Below, piece after piece: positions 1-7,310 of a DNA stretch of 23,340 bases. This DNA comes from JBAYJY01 sp041664945. GTDB taxonomy: Bacteria > UBP15 > UBA6099. A program made the translations under genes and the position numbers. The stretch covers positions 1 to 23,340 of the forward strand of contig JBAYJY010000067.1 in the NCBI GenBank assembly GCA_041664945.1, in the 5' to 3' direction. The notes beneath the pieces are model-generated. The model saw only the letters and a program-made list of their open reading frames with translations. It had not been told where the DNA came from and did no database searches. Positions within the stretch are counted from its first letter, which is position 1; each line of letters starts with the position of its first letter.

Positions 1-315
1 GCGAAAAACATTGTCGCTTCAGGAGCCGCGGATAAGTGCGAAATCCAGATCGGTTATGCGATCGGAGTCGCAAAACCGGTTTCAATTCTGATCGAAGCTT
101 TCGGCACTGAAAAAGTCGCGCTCGAAAAACTCGAAAAAGCGGTTCTTGAAGTCTTCGATTTCAGGCCGGCGGCTATCATCGACAAACTGAAACTACGCCG
201 CCCGATCTACACAAAGACAGCCGCCTACGGCCATTTCGGCCGTGACGACTCTGATTTCACTTGGGAAAGTCTTGATAAAGTATCCGCGCTTAAAAAAGCG
301 CTCGGTTTGAAATAA
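1..315 (+). CDS. metK: S-adenosylmethionine synthetase, C-terminal part (5' truncated by window)
   Basis: MetK makes S-adenosylmethionine from methionine and ATP in the cytosol and supplies the main methyl donor of the cell. Only the last 104 codons are inside the window, open from base 1 to the TAA stop. The visible part has the family's C-terminal signatures: the Ala-Lys-Asn-Ile-Val-Ala-Ser-Gly segment, the Ile-Gln-Ile-Gly-Tyr-Ala-Ile-Gly-Val-Ala strand, the Phe-Asp-Phe-Arg-Pro turn, and the Tyr-Gly-His-Phe-Gly-Arg segment close to the end. A terminator hairpin follows about 50 bases after the stop, so MetK probably ends its transcription unit. The start, promoter and any SAM-type riboswitch lie outside the window. 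Confidence 0.95.
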   Translation, partial: AKNIVASGAADKCEIQIGYAIGVAKPVSILIEAFGTEKVALEKLEKAVLEVFDFRPAAIIDKLKLRRPIYTKTAAYGHFGRDDSDFTWESLDKVSALKKALGLK

Positions 316-367
316 TCGATTTAACGTCGTGTCGCGGTTGCGCGGCCGTACAAATGATGAAAATATT

Positions 368-395
368 AAACGGACGCTCGTCGTCCGTTTTTTTT
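368..395 (+). terminator. Rho-independent terminator after metK
   Basis: A perfect 9-bp stem (368-376 pairs with 382-390) with a 5-base loop runs into an uninterrupted T run. The opposite side is A-rich, so it may also serve the convergent minus-strand gene that ends at 410, but the T tract is much better on the plus strand. Confidence 0.9.
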
Positions 396-409
396 AGTTT
401 TTTTCTGCC

Positions 410-2416
410 TTATGCGGTTTCGGGATAGCGGTTTTTGATTTCTACAACGAGGTATGGTTTAGGCGCGACAACAATAGTGTTTTCGTTATTGATGTAAGTA
501 ATCTTGTTTTTTGCAGTGTCAATTATTCGAGCGCTGACCGGAGAAGGAAATCTAATCGCAGCCTGATCCGGACCCGGAAAGTCCTGAATCAGATTAACAA
601 TATGAAAAAAAGAATTCGGCGATTTTTTCCACTCTGAAATATGGATATATGGCGGGCCCTCGACAGTAAAATCGTCCGGAAATTCTTTGAGAGCTCGGAC
701 TACGGTTTCGCGAAGCGTTTTCCATCCGGCAGGCGGAAGATAGTTATAGTTCATTGAGCCGACATTTGCTAAAAGCGCCGGCGGAAGGCCGGCGCGGCGG
801 CTGATAGGAAATCCACCGAACAGCCCGCTTCCTCCTCTATAGATTTTCTTTATAATAGCCCGGCCGAACCTGCCAGAGGCAAATCCGGAGCCATTTTCAA
901 AAGCAGTCCTCATGAACTCGGAATCGAGTTGCGTCGCATTCTCCTTCTTCAGGAATTCGGTTTCTTCGCCGGTGTATATTATTTTTGCTCTCTTGAACAA
1001 ATCGATCAGTCGCTCGTTGCCGGCCGCTCCAATAATGCTCGCCTCAGGCAGAATTATGACGCGGATGTCCGACAAGTCTTCCGCATCAATGTTTTCCTCG
1101 GAAATTACCTTGACCGGTATCTGAACTTCAGTCAGCGTTTGCAGTATGCTGTAAAACGCGGCGGTAAAAGGTCCGGGATTCGTCTTCATGATATCCCATG
1201 AGAATAAAATCGCCACTCTTGCCACAGGCGCGCTACCTTCATATATGTCAGGGTTTTTATCGAGCCAATTGAAAAGAGCGGCGACTGACTCGCGCTGTTC
1301 TTTGTGGCGAGGCTCAGAAATAAAATCGCCGGCGATATCTTTGGCGCCGCGAAATTCACCACAGCGAATGATCGGCGCCGCGCCGCAGCTAAATGAGCCT
1401 GCAAATGCAGATGAGATCATAGCGGGAGGCGGAACTATATCATCCGCGGGGCCGAATGGATAGGCTATTGAAGCCGTGATCGGGTTGCTGGACGATGCAT
1501 ATGCCACTTTCAAGCCCGGCGATTCATATAGCAGCCCTTTTTTCGATAGATTGGGAGCGCGGTGATGTTCGAGAATGCAAATGTCAGTTTGCGACAGCGC
1601 CCATTCGGGGTCGAGCCCATACATGATGAATGTGGGCAGATATGCCAGATGCGGCGCGATGACGGCGAGCAAAGCGTCCTGTGAGGATGCTGTCAATTTG
1701 TTTTTTACCGCGTTTAGCTTTTCCCTAACAACCCCGGCGCGCCAAGTCGCGTATTTAACAAATTTGTCGCTGTTCAATTCAACAGTGTCAGGAATAGGGA
1801 AAGGCTTATTGGCGTCTTTTTCAATAAAAGCGCGGAACGCGTCGCGGCAGCGACGGCAACGGCAGCCGGACGGACCTGTGAATTCCCTGTCGATAAATAA
1901 CGGCGACGCGCCGAAACAGATGGAATCGAGCGCGACGCCCGCCGCGCCGGCGCCAATCGCATCGCCAACCGAATTGCAAATATTTTCCGTCCATTCATCG
2001 CTTGTCCAGCAGGCCATCAGCCGGCCTGATGAATGCGAATAATGAATGGTTTTGCCGTTCGGCAATCGGGCGGCCCAAGCAGCGTTTTTGTATGAGCCAC
2101 GTGGCGCATATGAACTCGGCGTTATCAGCGCGAGCGTTTCGATGCCGAGCGCCGAGGCATCTCGCGTCATGCCGGCGAACCAGTCTTTTTGTGGTTGCCT
2201 TTCCTCAGACGGAAATCCGAGATCGAATGGCGATATAATGAAATTTATGTTTGTTTGAGCGAGAATATCAAGGTTTTCAGCGCTCCCTGAATTAAGGATC
2301 GCATCAGAATCGACGGGAAGGGGAGCGAATTCTTCACCGATAAGATTCGCCGCGTTTGGGCCGCCCGCGAGGTATGCCGCCCTGAACTCGTAAATCGCCA
2401 AACGGCTGTTTATCAT
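410..2416 (-). CDS. Glycosidase-like protein (GHL6 / GH42-like barrel plus trimerisation-type domain)
   Basis: About 668 residues from the chosen ATG. The N-terminal ~380 residues look like a TIM barrel of the hypothetical glycosyl hydrolase group (GHL6, related to GH42). Signs are an ILAQTNINFIISPFD strand, the VALDSICFG strand, and a Cys-X-Cys-X2-Cys cluster at about 185-190 followed by a DAFRAF helix, which is common in this group. Around 440-550 (RVAILFSWD to IIYTGEETEF) there is a Rossmann/GATase-like segment resembling the GH42 trimerisation domain. The substrate and catalytic residues cannot be assigned. Start choice: the longest frame begins at a GTG at 2548 without a ribosome site, inside the divergent gene. 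The ATG at 2416 sits 6 bases after a TATAAT and is preferred. A hydrophobic stretch upstream of 2416 could be a signal peptide if the longer start is used. Confidence 0.72.
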   Translation of the reverse strand: MINSRLAIYEFRAAYLAGGPNAANLIGEEFAPLPVDSDAILNSGSAENLDILAQTNINFIISPFDLGFPSEERQPQKDWFAGMTRDASALGIETLALITPSSYAPRGSYKNAAWAARLPNGKTIHYSHSSGRLMACWTSDEWTENICNSVGDAIGAGAAGVALDSICFGASPLFIDREFTGPSGCRCRRCRDAFRAFIEKDANKPFPIPDTVELNSDKFVKYATWRAGVVREKLNAVKNKLTASSQDALLAVIAPHLAYLPTFIMYGLDPEWALSQTDICILEHHRAPNLSKKGLLYESPGLKVAYASSSNPITASIAYPFGPADDIVPPPAMISSAFAGSFSCGAAPIIRCGEFRGAKDIAGDFISEPRHKEQRESVAALFNWLDKNPDIYEGSAPVARVAILFSWDIMKTNPGPFTAAFYSILQTLTEVQIPVKVISEENIDAEDLSDIRVIILPEASIIGAAGNERLIDLFKRAKIIYTGEETEFLKKENATQLDSEFMRTAFENGSGFASGRFGRAIIKKIYRGGSGLFGGFPISRRAGLPPALLANVGSMNYNYLPPAGWKTLRETVVRALKEFPDDFTVEGPPYIHISEWKKSPNSFFHIVNLIQDFPGPDQAAIRFPSPVSARIIDTAKNKITYINNENTIVVAPKPYLVVEIKNRYPETA

Positions 2417-2422
2417 TTTCTG

Positions 2423-2452
2423 ATTATAGCCGCCGTTTCCGCATTGCGACAA
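2423..2452 (-). promoter_or_regulatory. Candidate promoter with leaderless spacing for the glycosidase-like gene
   Basis: On the minus strand TTGTCG (2452-2447) is followed after 18 bases by a perfect TATAAT (2428-2423). Only 6 bases separate this -10 box from the ATG at 2416, so transcription would begin at or next to the start codon. No Shine-Dalgarno sequence precedes the ATG. This is inferred from sequence only. Confidence 0.45.
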
Positions 2453-2458
2453 TACAGG

Positions 2459-2487
2459 TTGGTGTTTTATTAAGCTTCTGGTAAAAT
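2459..2487 (+). promoter_or_regulatory. Candidate promoter for the GH2-like membrane gene
   Basis: TTGGTG (2459-2464), a 17-base spacer and TAAAAT (2482-2487) lie about 40 bases before the ATG at 2526. The segment is immediately beside the candidate promoter of the divergent gene, so the two could compete or share a regulator. Confidence 0.35.
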
Positions 2488-2525
2488 TACATTTAATTAA
2501 ATTGACTGAATTGGCAACGAAGATA

Positions 2526-4874
2526 ATGGCAAAAAAGATTTTCGGCACAATAATTGCGATAATAGCGGTGGCGTCGCTTTCGTATTTTCATTATGTATAT
2601 CCGATTCTTTTGTCGCCGGCTCTTATATATGTAATCTGGCGGCTGTGGTCAGGCGAAGAACCTTCTTTTGAAGAAATCGCAAATATGAAGTATTCGCCAT
2701 GTGACGACCGGCGGCCCGATAGAATGCGGCTTGACGGCGACTGGGAATTCCATTGGCGAGGCGTTGATTGGACGCCTATAAAAGCGCCTTCCGATTTGGC
2801 GACTGTCAGAGGCCTGAATAAACGCATAAGAAAGCTCTATTTTCGAAGAAAGATTGATATTACTCAGGCATCTCCCGGGAAGAGAATTTTTCTATGCGGC
2901 CGCGGATTTGGCGGATCAGGCCATGTTTATCTTAACGGCGACGCGGCAGGCGGCCCGGTTTTCGGTTATCTTCCTTTTGAAATCGAATTGACGCGCCGGA
3001 GTGAAAAAGAAACTCCGGACGAATTGCTGATAGTCATAGAGCCGCTCAAAAGCGGCTCCTCTCCAGGACGTGAGCGAGGACTCGCTCCGATTTTCGGGGC
3101 GGGCATGTTCCGCGAAATGTTTCTCGAAATACGCGACGGCATGTGGTTCTCAGGCGCCCGGTTGTCGTGCATGGATTATGAATCAAATCCATCCGTTACC
3201 ATCGAAATGAAAGGCGAGGGCATCGAGTTTCCGATAGCTGTCTCTGTTCAAGTCACTGCGGGCACTGACGGAAAATCTATATTCAACGGCGTTCAAATTG
3301 TATCCGGATTCAGCGGAAGCGCGGCTGCTTGTTTTCAACTTCCAGCCGACTCGATTAAAAAGTGGACGCCGGAGAACCCGGTTCTTTATCGTGTCGCGGC
3401 GCAGGCGGTATGCGGCGAAATGCGGATTAGCGGCGAATTCACAACCGGTTATTCAGATATCTACCTGAAGGGCGGGAAAGTTAACGCTTGCGGCGAATTG
3501 TTAACGCTTCGAGGCGTGAGCCGCAGCGAGCATTTCCCGCCGTACGGAGCGGCTGTTCCCAAATGGGCGGCGAAGAAAGACATTCAGGCAGTTAAAGAAA
3601 CCGGCATGAACGTTATTTGCTGCTCCGATTATCCGCCGCATCAGGATTTTATGGATGAGTGTGATCGCTCAGGAATATATTTCATTGCCGAATACCCTAT
3701 GAAATATGCGTGCGGTGTTTTGGGAACTGGAAAAGCCGTTGAGCTGTTCAGGACAGCCGCGTCATACGCGATGGCGCGCCCTTCGTTTTTGTTTTTTATG
3801 ATTTCCGATGTAGCAGATATAGGGTTGAGAAAAAAGATATGTGATGTCATGAAGGAGGCAGGGGCGGAAGGACGCGTGGTTTTCGCCTCTCAGTCCGGCG
3901 CGTATCATGATAAGCCGGAAAACGAGACGTTTTCAGCTTCACGCTTAGATTTGGATTTGTATCGAGTTGATCTAATGGCTGAAGAAATAAAAAGATTTGC
4001 AAAAAACGACGCCGGGTTGCTCGCGGTCAATTTTATTGATTCGGCGGGGGGGAGAGAAGACAGGCGAGCGCGCGAATTAAGGAAAGCTGCGTCCGACCTG
4101 ATTTTGCTGAAGGCGGCGGACGCAGAAAAAGTGGGAGCCCTGATACTTGGCGGGCTTTTTACTTGGGGGATAAGGCAGGGGCTTCTATCCATCAATCGGT
4201 CGAAAAAGTCATCCACGGACACAATTCGGGAATATTTGAGAACGAGAGAAGTGGCAGAACCGGATTTTTCAGAATATCACGTTCGCTTGCCACTGAGATT
4301 AGTTCCGCTTGCAGCCGCTTTTTTCGTGTTCGCATGGATTGTTATACCTATGACGCGCGGAATGTTCCTGGCCGGACCGCCTACCTATTCGATATTTCAC
4401 AAGCCTTTGCACTTACTAATTATCGGCGCCGGAATGTTTCCGATTTCAGCATTCTCGATTCCGCTGCTGTTTGAATGGCGGCGCGGTTGGCTGCCGGGAG
4501 CGGCGTCGATACTTGGCTACCCGGCAATGTACAATTTGTACAATCGTCATTGGGTAAGGCTGTTGCTGACAATATTTTTCTGCGCATATTTATTATTTGC
4601 CGGAATGATGGCTGTTACGCAACTGACCGGCCAGACTTTAGCGGCGGTCGCCACGCCGGTTTTTGCGGCATCTGTTTTTGATGTAGTTTTTCTTGTTTTT
4701 ATTTTGTATCCGTTAGAGCCGTTGCTTGTGTTTGCTGCATCCGGACTGCTCGGCGGGCTTTATCTCTGCTGGTTTATGCCTCCCGGGGCTGCTTTTTTGT
4801 TCGAAGCGATTTGCAGGTTACCGTGGATGATCGTGATCGCATATTTTGAGAAACATGATATTTTCAGACGATAA
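2526..4874 (+). CDS. Membrane protein with degenerate glycoside hydrolase family 2 (GH2) domains
   Basis: 782 residues. Two hydrophobic segments (about 4-24 and 25-41) precede a GH2-like region: jelly-roll sugar-binding domain (about 65-205, LDGDWEF ... YLNGD ... FGYLPFEIELT ... GMFREMFLEI), an Ig-like domain (about 210-315) and a TIM barrel (about 320-575). The barrel opens with LRGVSRSEHFPPYG and DIQAVKETGMNVICCSDYPP, close to LacZ's signature, and ends with GLFTWGIRQGLLSINRSKKSS. The expected catalytic positions are altered: the Asn-Glu acid/base motif reads Ser-Asp-Val (about 427-429) and the nucleophile strand reads AVNFIDS (about 500-506), without Glu. About five more membrane segments fill 590-775. 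It is likely a non-hydrolytic, perhaps sugar-binding membrane protein. The ATG at 2526 is preferred over an in-frame TTG at 2502. It is divergent from a second glycosidase-like gene. Confidence 0.8.
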   Translation: MAKKIFGTIIAIIAVASLSYFHYVYPILLSPALIYVIWRLWSGEEPSFEEIANMKYSPCDDRRPDRMRLDGDWEFHWRGVDWTPIKAPSDLATVRGLNKRIRKLYFRRKIDITQASPGKRIFLCGRGFGGSGHVYLNGDAAGGPVFGYLPFEIELTRRSEKETPDELLIVIEPLKSGSSPGRERGLAPIFGAGMFREMFLEIRDGMWFSGARLSCMDYESNPSVTIEMKGEGIEFPIAVSVQVTAGTDGKSIFNGVQIVSGFSGSAAACFQLPADSIKKWTPENPVLYRVAAQAVCGEMRISGEFTTGYSDIYLKGGKVNACGELLTLRGVSRSEHFPPYGAAVPKWAAKKDIQAVKETGMNVICCSDYPPHQDFMDECDRSGIYFIAEYPMKYACGVLGTGKAVELFRTAASYAMARPSFLFFMISDVADIGLRKKICDVMKEAGAEGRVVFASQSGAYHDKPENETFSASRLDLDLYRVDLMAEEIKRFAKNDAGLLAVNFIDSAGGREDRRARELRKAASDLILLKAADAEKVGALILGGLFTWGIRQGLLSINRSKKSSTDTIREYLRTREVAEPDFSEYHVRLPLRLVPLAAAFFVFAWIVIPMTRGMFLAGPPTYSIFHKPLHLLIIGAGMFPISAFSIPLLFEWRRGWLPGAASILGYPAMYNLYNRHWVRLLLTIFFCAYLLFAGMMAVTQLTGQTLAAVATPVFAASVFDVVFLVFILYPLEPLLVFAASGLLGGLYLCWFMPPGAAFLFEAICRLPWMIVIAYFEKHDIFRR

Positions 4875-4946
4875 AGCCGTTAAACCCGCGTAGCTTATAA
4901 ACATCAAAATATTTTCAAAGGCATCCGGCTAATATTCATAAACGGT

Positions 4947-4952
4947 TATAAT
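4947..4952 (+). promoter_or_regulatory. Possible -10 element upstream of the aldolase gene
   Basis: A perfect TATAAT lies 80 bases before the ATG at 5033. No good -35 box is seen 16-18 bases upstream, so the assignment is weak. Confidence 0.25.
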
Positions 4953-5017
4953 AGTGGTGAGAGACGGTTGAACAGTATCGCATGAAAATTTTGAAAGAAC
5001 GAATCGTAGAATTCAAC

Positions 5018-5025
5018 AGGGGTGG
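5018..5025 (+). promoter_or_regulatory. Ribosome binding site fixing the aldolase start
   Basis: AGGGGTGG lies 7 bases before the ATG at 5033. It supports this start despite the roughly 28-residue polar N-terminal extension compared with typical DHDPS proteins. Confidence 0.6.
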
Positions 5026-5032
5026 CTAGACA

Positions 5033-6004
5033 ATGAAGAGTAAGAAAAAGGAAAGCGGAGCGAATGGCGGGGATTGCAAGGGAATTAAAAAGGGTCTACA
5101 GGTCAATAGAAGATATCACGGAATAGTGCCGCCGCTGGTTACGCCGCTGAAGACGCCTGAGAAACTGGATCCGGCGGGATTGCGGCGTGTTATAAGACAT
5201 GTTGTGGACAACGGCGTCCATGGAGTGTTTGTTCTCGGCAGCACTGGCGAGTTCCCGTCGCTCACTCAAAAAACCAAGGAACAGGTGGTCGAGATAACGG
5301 TCGAGGAAGTTAACGGAAAGGTGCCGGTATACGTAGGCGTAAGCGATCCGAATTTCACACAGTTGGCGAGGAACGCAGCGTTTGTTAAAAAAGCAGGCGG
5401 CGATGTAATAGTGTGCCAGCCGCCTTTCTATTTTCCGCTCGGAAACGACGAACTGGTTGTTTTCTACGAACGGCTGGCGGAGCGCGCCGAGTTGCCGATT
5501 ATCCTCTACAACATTCCGACGCTGACAAAAGTTTGCCTTTCGCACGAGGTCATTGCGAAGGTTAGCCAGAATCCGCAAATCATAGGCCTGAAGGACAGCC
5601 AGGGAGACATGAGTTATCTGCAGACCATGCTTGGATATTTCAGGGAGAGGCAGGATTTCAAAATATTCGTCGGCGTTGAGACGCTTATAGCCGAGTGTGT
5701 GCTGTTTCATGCGCATGGAGCGATTCCCGGCGGGGCAAATGTGGCTCCGAGGCTTTTTGTCGATTTGTATGAAGCGGCTTTGAAGCGCGATTTCAAAACG
5801 ATTGACAAGCTACAGTCTCAGGTAATGCGCCTGAGCGCTATATACAGACACGGGCGGTTCTGGAGTTCATATCTTAAGGGGCTGAAAGCAGCTCTGTCCG
5901 TTATGGGATTATGTCAGGATACGCTCACGGAAACTTTTGACAGCTTCCATCCGGAGGCGATCGAGGCGATAAGAGGCGAGTTGAAGGAACTGGACTTAAT
6001 TTAA
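5033..6004 (+). CDS. Dihydrodipicolinate synthase / N-acetylneuraminate lyase family aldolase
   Basis: 323 residues; a (beta/alpha)8 pyruvate-dependent class I aldolase of the DHDPS/NAL superfamily. Visible family features are GSTGE (about 69-73), the active-site Tyr in LYNIPT (about 159) and the Schiff-base Lys in IIGLKDSQGD (about 187). True DapA normally has an Arg a few residues after that Tyr (the YNVPxR type motif) that holds aspartate-semialdehyde's carboxylate. Here the sequence is YNIPTLT with Leu, so lysine synthesis is not the safest assignment; a sugar-acid or other 2-oxo acid aldolase is as likely. The first ~28 residues are a Lys/Gly-rich extension. A hydrolase gene follows 42 bases downstream on the same strand. 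The product may act on sugar-derived acids, given nearby glycosidase-like genes, but this is inference. Confidence 0.88.
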   Translation: MKSKKKESGANGGDCKGIKKGLQVNRRYHGIVPPLVTPLKTPEKLDPAGLRRVIRHVVDNGVHGVFVLGSTGEFPSLTQKTKEQVVEITVEEVNGKVPVYVGVSDPNFTQLARNAAFVKKAGGDVIVCQPPFYFPLGNDELVVFYERLAERAELPIILYNIPTLTKVCLSHEVIAKVSQNPQIIGLKDSQGDMSYLQTMLGYFRERQDFKIFVGVETLIAECVLFHAHGAIPGGANVAPRLFVDLYEAALKRDFKTIDKLQSQVMRLSAIYRHGRFWSSYLKGLKAALSVMGLCQDTLTETFDSFHPEAIEAIRGELKELDLI

Positions 6005-6006
6005 CC

Positions 6007-6029
6007 CCGAATCGGCAATAATGATTCGG
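6007..6029 (+). other. Intercistronic hairpin
   Basis: A perfect 7-bp stem (6007-6013 with 6023-6029) with a 9-base loop begins right after the aldolase stop codon and ends just before the next gene's ribosome site. No T run follows, so it is not a standard terminator. It may be an mRNA end-protecting element. Confidence 0.4.
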
Positions 6030-6046
6030 ATGCAAAAGGAATCGCT

Positions 6047-6904
6047 ATGTCCCAGATAGGTTCGATGGGGTTGATATCGCGGACGGTGACAGCGCCTGAC
6101 TCCGAATTGCCTTCGGGCGCCGCCGGCCTTCACGTAGTGGAAAAAGGCTCCGGAAGCAAAGCGATCATGTTCATTCACGGACTCGGCGCTGACCATTACG
6201 AATTCATTCATCAGATCAGATATTTCAGCAATCGGTATCGCTGCATCGCTTTCGACCAGCGCGGTTTCGGCCGCAGCCCGGCCACCCACAACATGAGCAT
6301 AGAACGCTCCGTATGGGATACACTCGCGCTTGCGGACCATTTCGGACTCGACCGCTTTATTCTTATGGGGCATTCGCTTGGAACAATGGTCGCATTTGAT
6401 TTCGCTGCGCGTTTCGGCGAAAGACTTGAGAAACTAATAATTGTTTCCGGTTCGCCTGCTATTCGCGAGAGCCGCGGCACATACGCCGGACTAAGGGTTT
6501 TACCAAATTTGGAAAAATTATTCGATGACCGGCAGCGCCGCTTCATGGGAAATGCTGTCGCATTCAACATAGGCGCATTTGGGCTTCGAACTTCGCCTGA
6601 TGTCCTTAGACATTACACGCGCGAAGACCCATATGTTTTCTCTGACAAATATTTTTCCACGTGCATGAAATACATGAAAGAAATAGCCGATTTTGACTGC
6701 CGCTCGCGTTTGCGGCGCATAACCGTCCCGACGCTTGTCGTTCACGGCGCGCTTGACCTAGGGATTTATGCTTCTACGGCGCTAACGGCAGCTACTCGCG
6801 TGCCCGGCGCGAAATTATTTATTTTTCCCACCTGCGGCCACTCGCCAAACATTGAATCTCCCGGTAATTTCAACCGTGTTGTCGAAAAATTCATCAAAGG
6901 ATAA
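6047..6904 (+). CDS. Alpha/beta-hydrolase fold protein
   Basis: 285 residues, typical length for the family. The oxyanion-hole motif HGLGADH (44-50), the DQRGFGRS segment (70-77), the nucleophile elbow GHSLG with Ser110, an acid candidate Asp237 in VVHGALD and the catalytic His265 in CGHSPNIE form a complete triad, so it should be an active hydrolase. Esterase, lactonase or C-C hydrolase activity cannot be distinguished from sequence alone. There is no signal peptide, so it is probably cytosolic. The AAAGGAA upstream of the ATG supports the start. It ends 3 bases before the LapA-like gene, so these two are co-transcribed and possibly translationally coupled. Confidence 0.9.
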   Translation: MSQIGSMGLISRTVTAPDSELPSGAAGLHVVEKGSGSKAIMFIHGLGADHYEFIHQIRYFSNRYRCIAFDQRGFGRSPATHNMSIERSVWDTLALADHFGLDRFILMGHSLGTMVAFDFAARFGERLEKLIIVSGSPAIRESRGTYAGLRVLPNLEKLFDDRQRRFMGNAVAFNIGAFGLRTSPDVLRHYTREDPYVFSDKYFSTCMKYMKEIADFDCRSRLRRITVPTLVVHGALDLGIYASTALTAATRVPGAKLFIFPTCGHSPNIESPGNFNRVVEKFIKG

Positions 6905-6907
6905 ATT

Positions 6908-7222
6908 ATGAGCAAACTGTATTTTTTTCCTTCGATGCTTCTACTTATAGCCATCGCGGTTTTTGTCGCTATTAATCCGTCGCCTGCTACAGTTAATTTT
7001 TTCTGGTCGGCGGAAATAAAGACAACAGTGGCGATTTTAATTTTATGCTCAGTCGCTATCGGCGCGGTTTTTATCGCTTTGGTTGATCTCGCGAGGCAGA
7101 TTAAAGTGTGGCGCGAACTGAGGCAATTGAAAGCTAAACTTAAAACAGCGGAAGAAGAGCTTAAGCTTTTGCGCGCTAAATCATCCACTGACTCAAAACC
7201 CTCGGAACAGAACAGAATATAA
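6908..7222 (+). CDS. LapA-domain (DUF1049-like) small membrane protein
   Basis: 104 residues. Two transmembrane helices (about 9-26 and 37-61) are separated by the short NPSPATVNFFW segment, typical of the lipopolysaccharide assembly protein A domain. A charged C-terminal coiled coil (about 68-93, RQLKAKLKTAEEELKLLRAK) follows, with a polar tail. In E. coli LapA works with LapB in controlling LPS synthesis; whether this homologue does the same is unknown, as lapB is not beside it. An AAAGGA ribosome site overlaps the end of the preceding hydrolase gene, indicating one operon. Confidence 0.8.
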   Translation: MSKLYFFPSMLLLIAIAVFVAINPSPATVNFFWSAEIKTTVAILILCSVAIGAVFIALVDLARQIKVWRELRQLKAKLKTAEEELKLLRAKSSTDSKPSEQNRI

Positions 7223-7240
7223 GTTTTCGCGATTGGCTAT

Positions 7241-7255
7241 GCGCAAATATTGCGC
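7241..7255. other. Small hairpin in the convergent intergenic region
   Basis: GCGCAA/TTGCGC pair around a 3-base loop between the LapA-like gene and the convergent polyferredoxin gene. It lacks a T tract on either strand. The rest of 7223-7310 shows nothing recognisable. Confidence 0.3.
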
Positions 7256-7310
7256 TGGCGGCTGAACGCTCGATTTCAGTATATATCCCAATGCATCATA
7301 TTCTGATCTG

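Noticed and set aside
5096..5716. A 206-codon open frame on the minus strand
   Set aside because: Antisense to the DHDPS-family gene and without motifs.
5033..6004. Assignment as dapA
   Set aside because: The substrate-binding Arg after the active-site Tyr is replaced by Leu, so only the superfamily is supported.
7241..7255. Hairpin as a bidirectional terminator between convergent genes
   Set aside because: The stem is only 6 bp and no T run follows on either strand.
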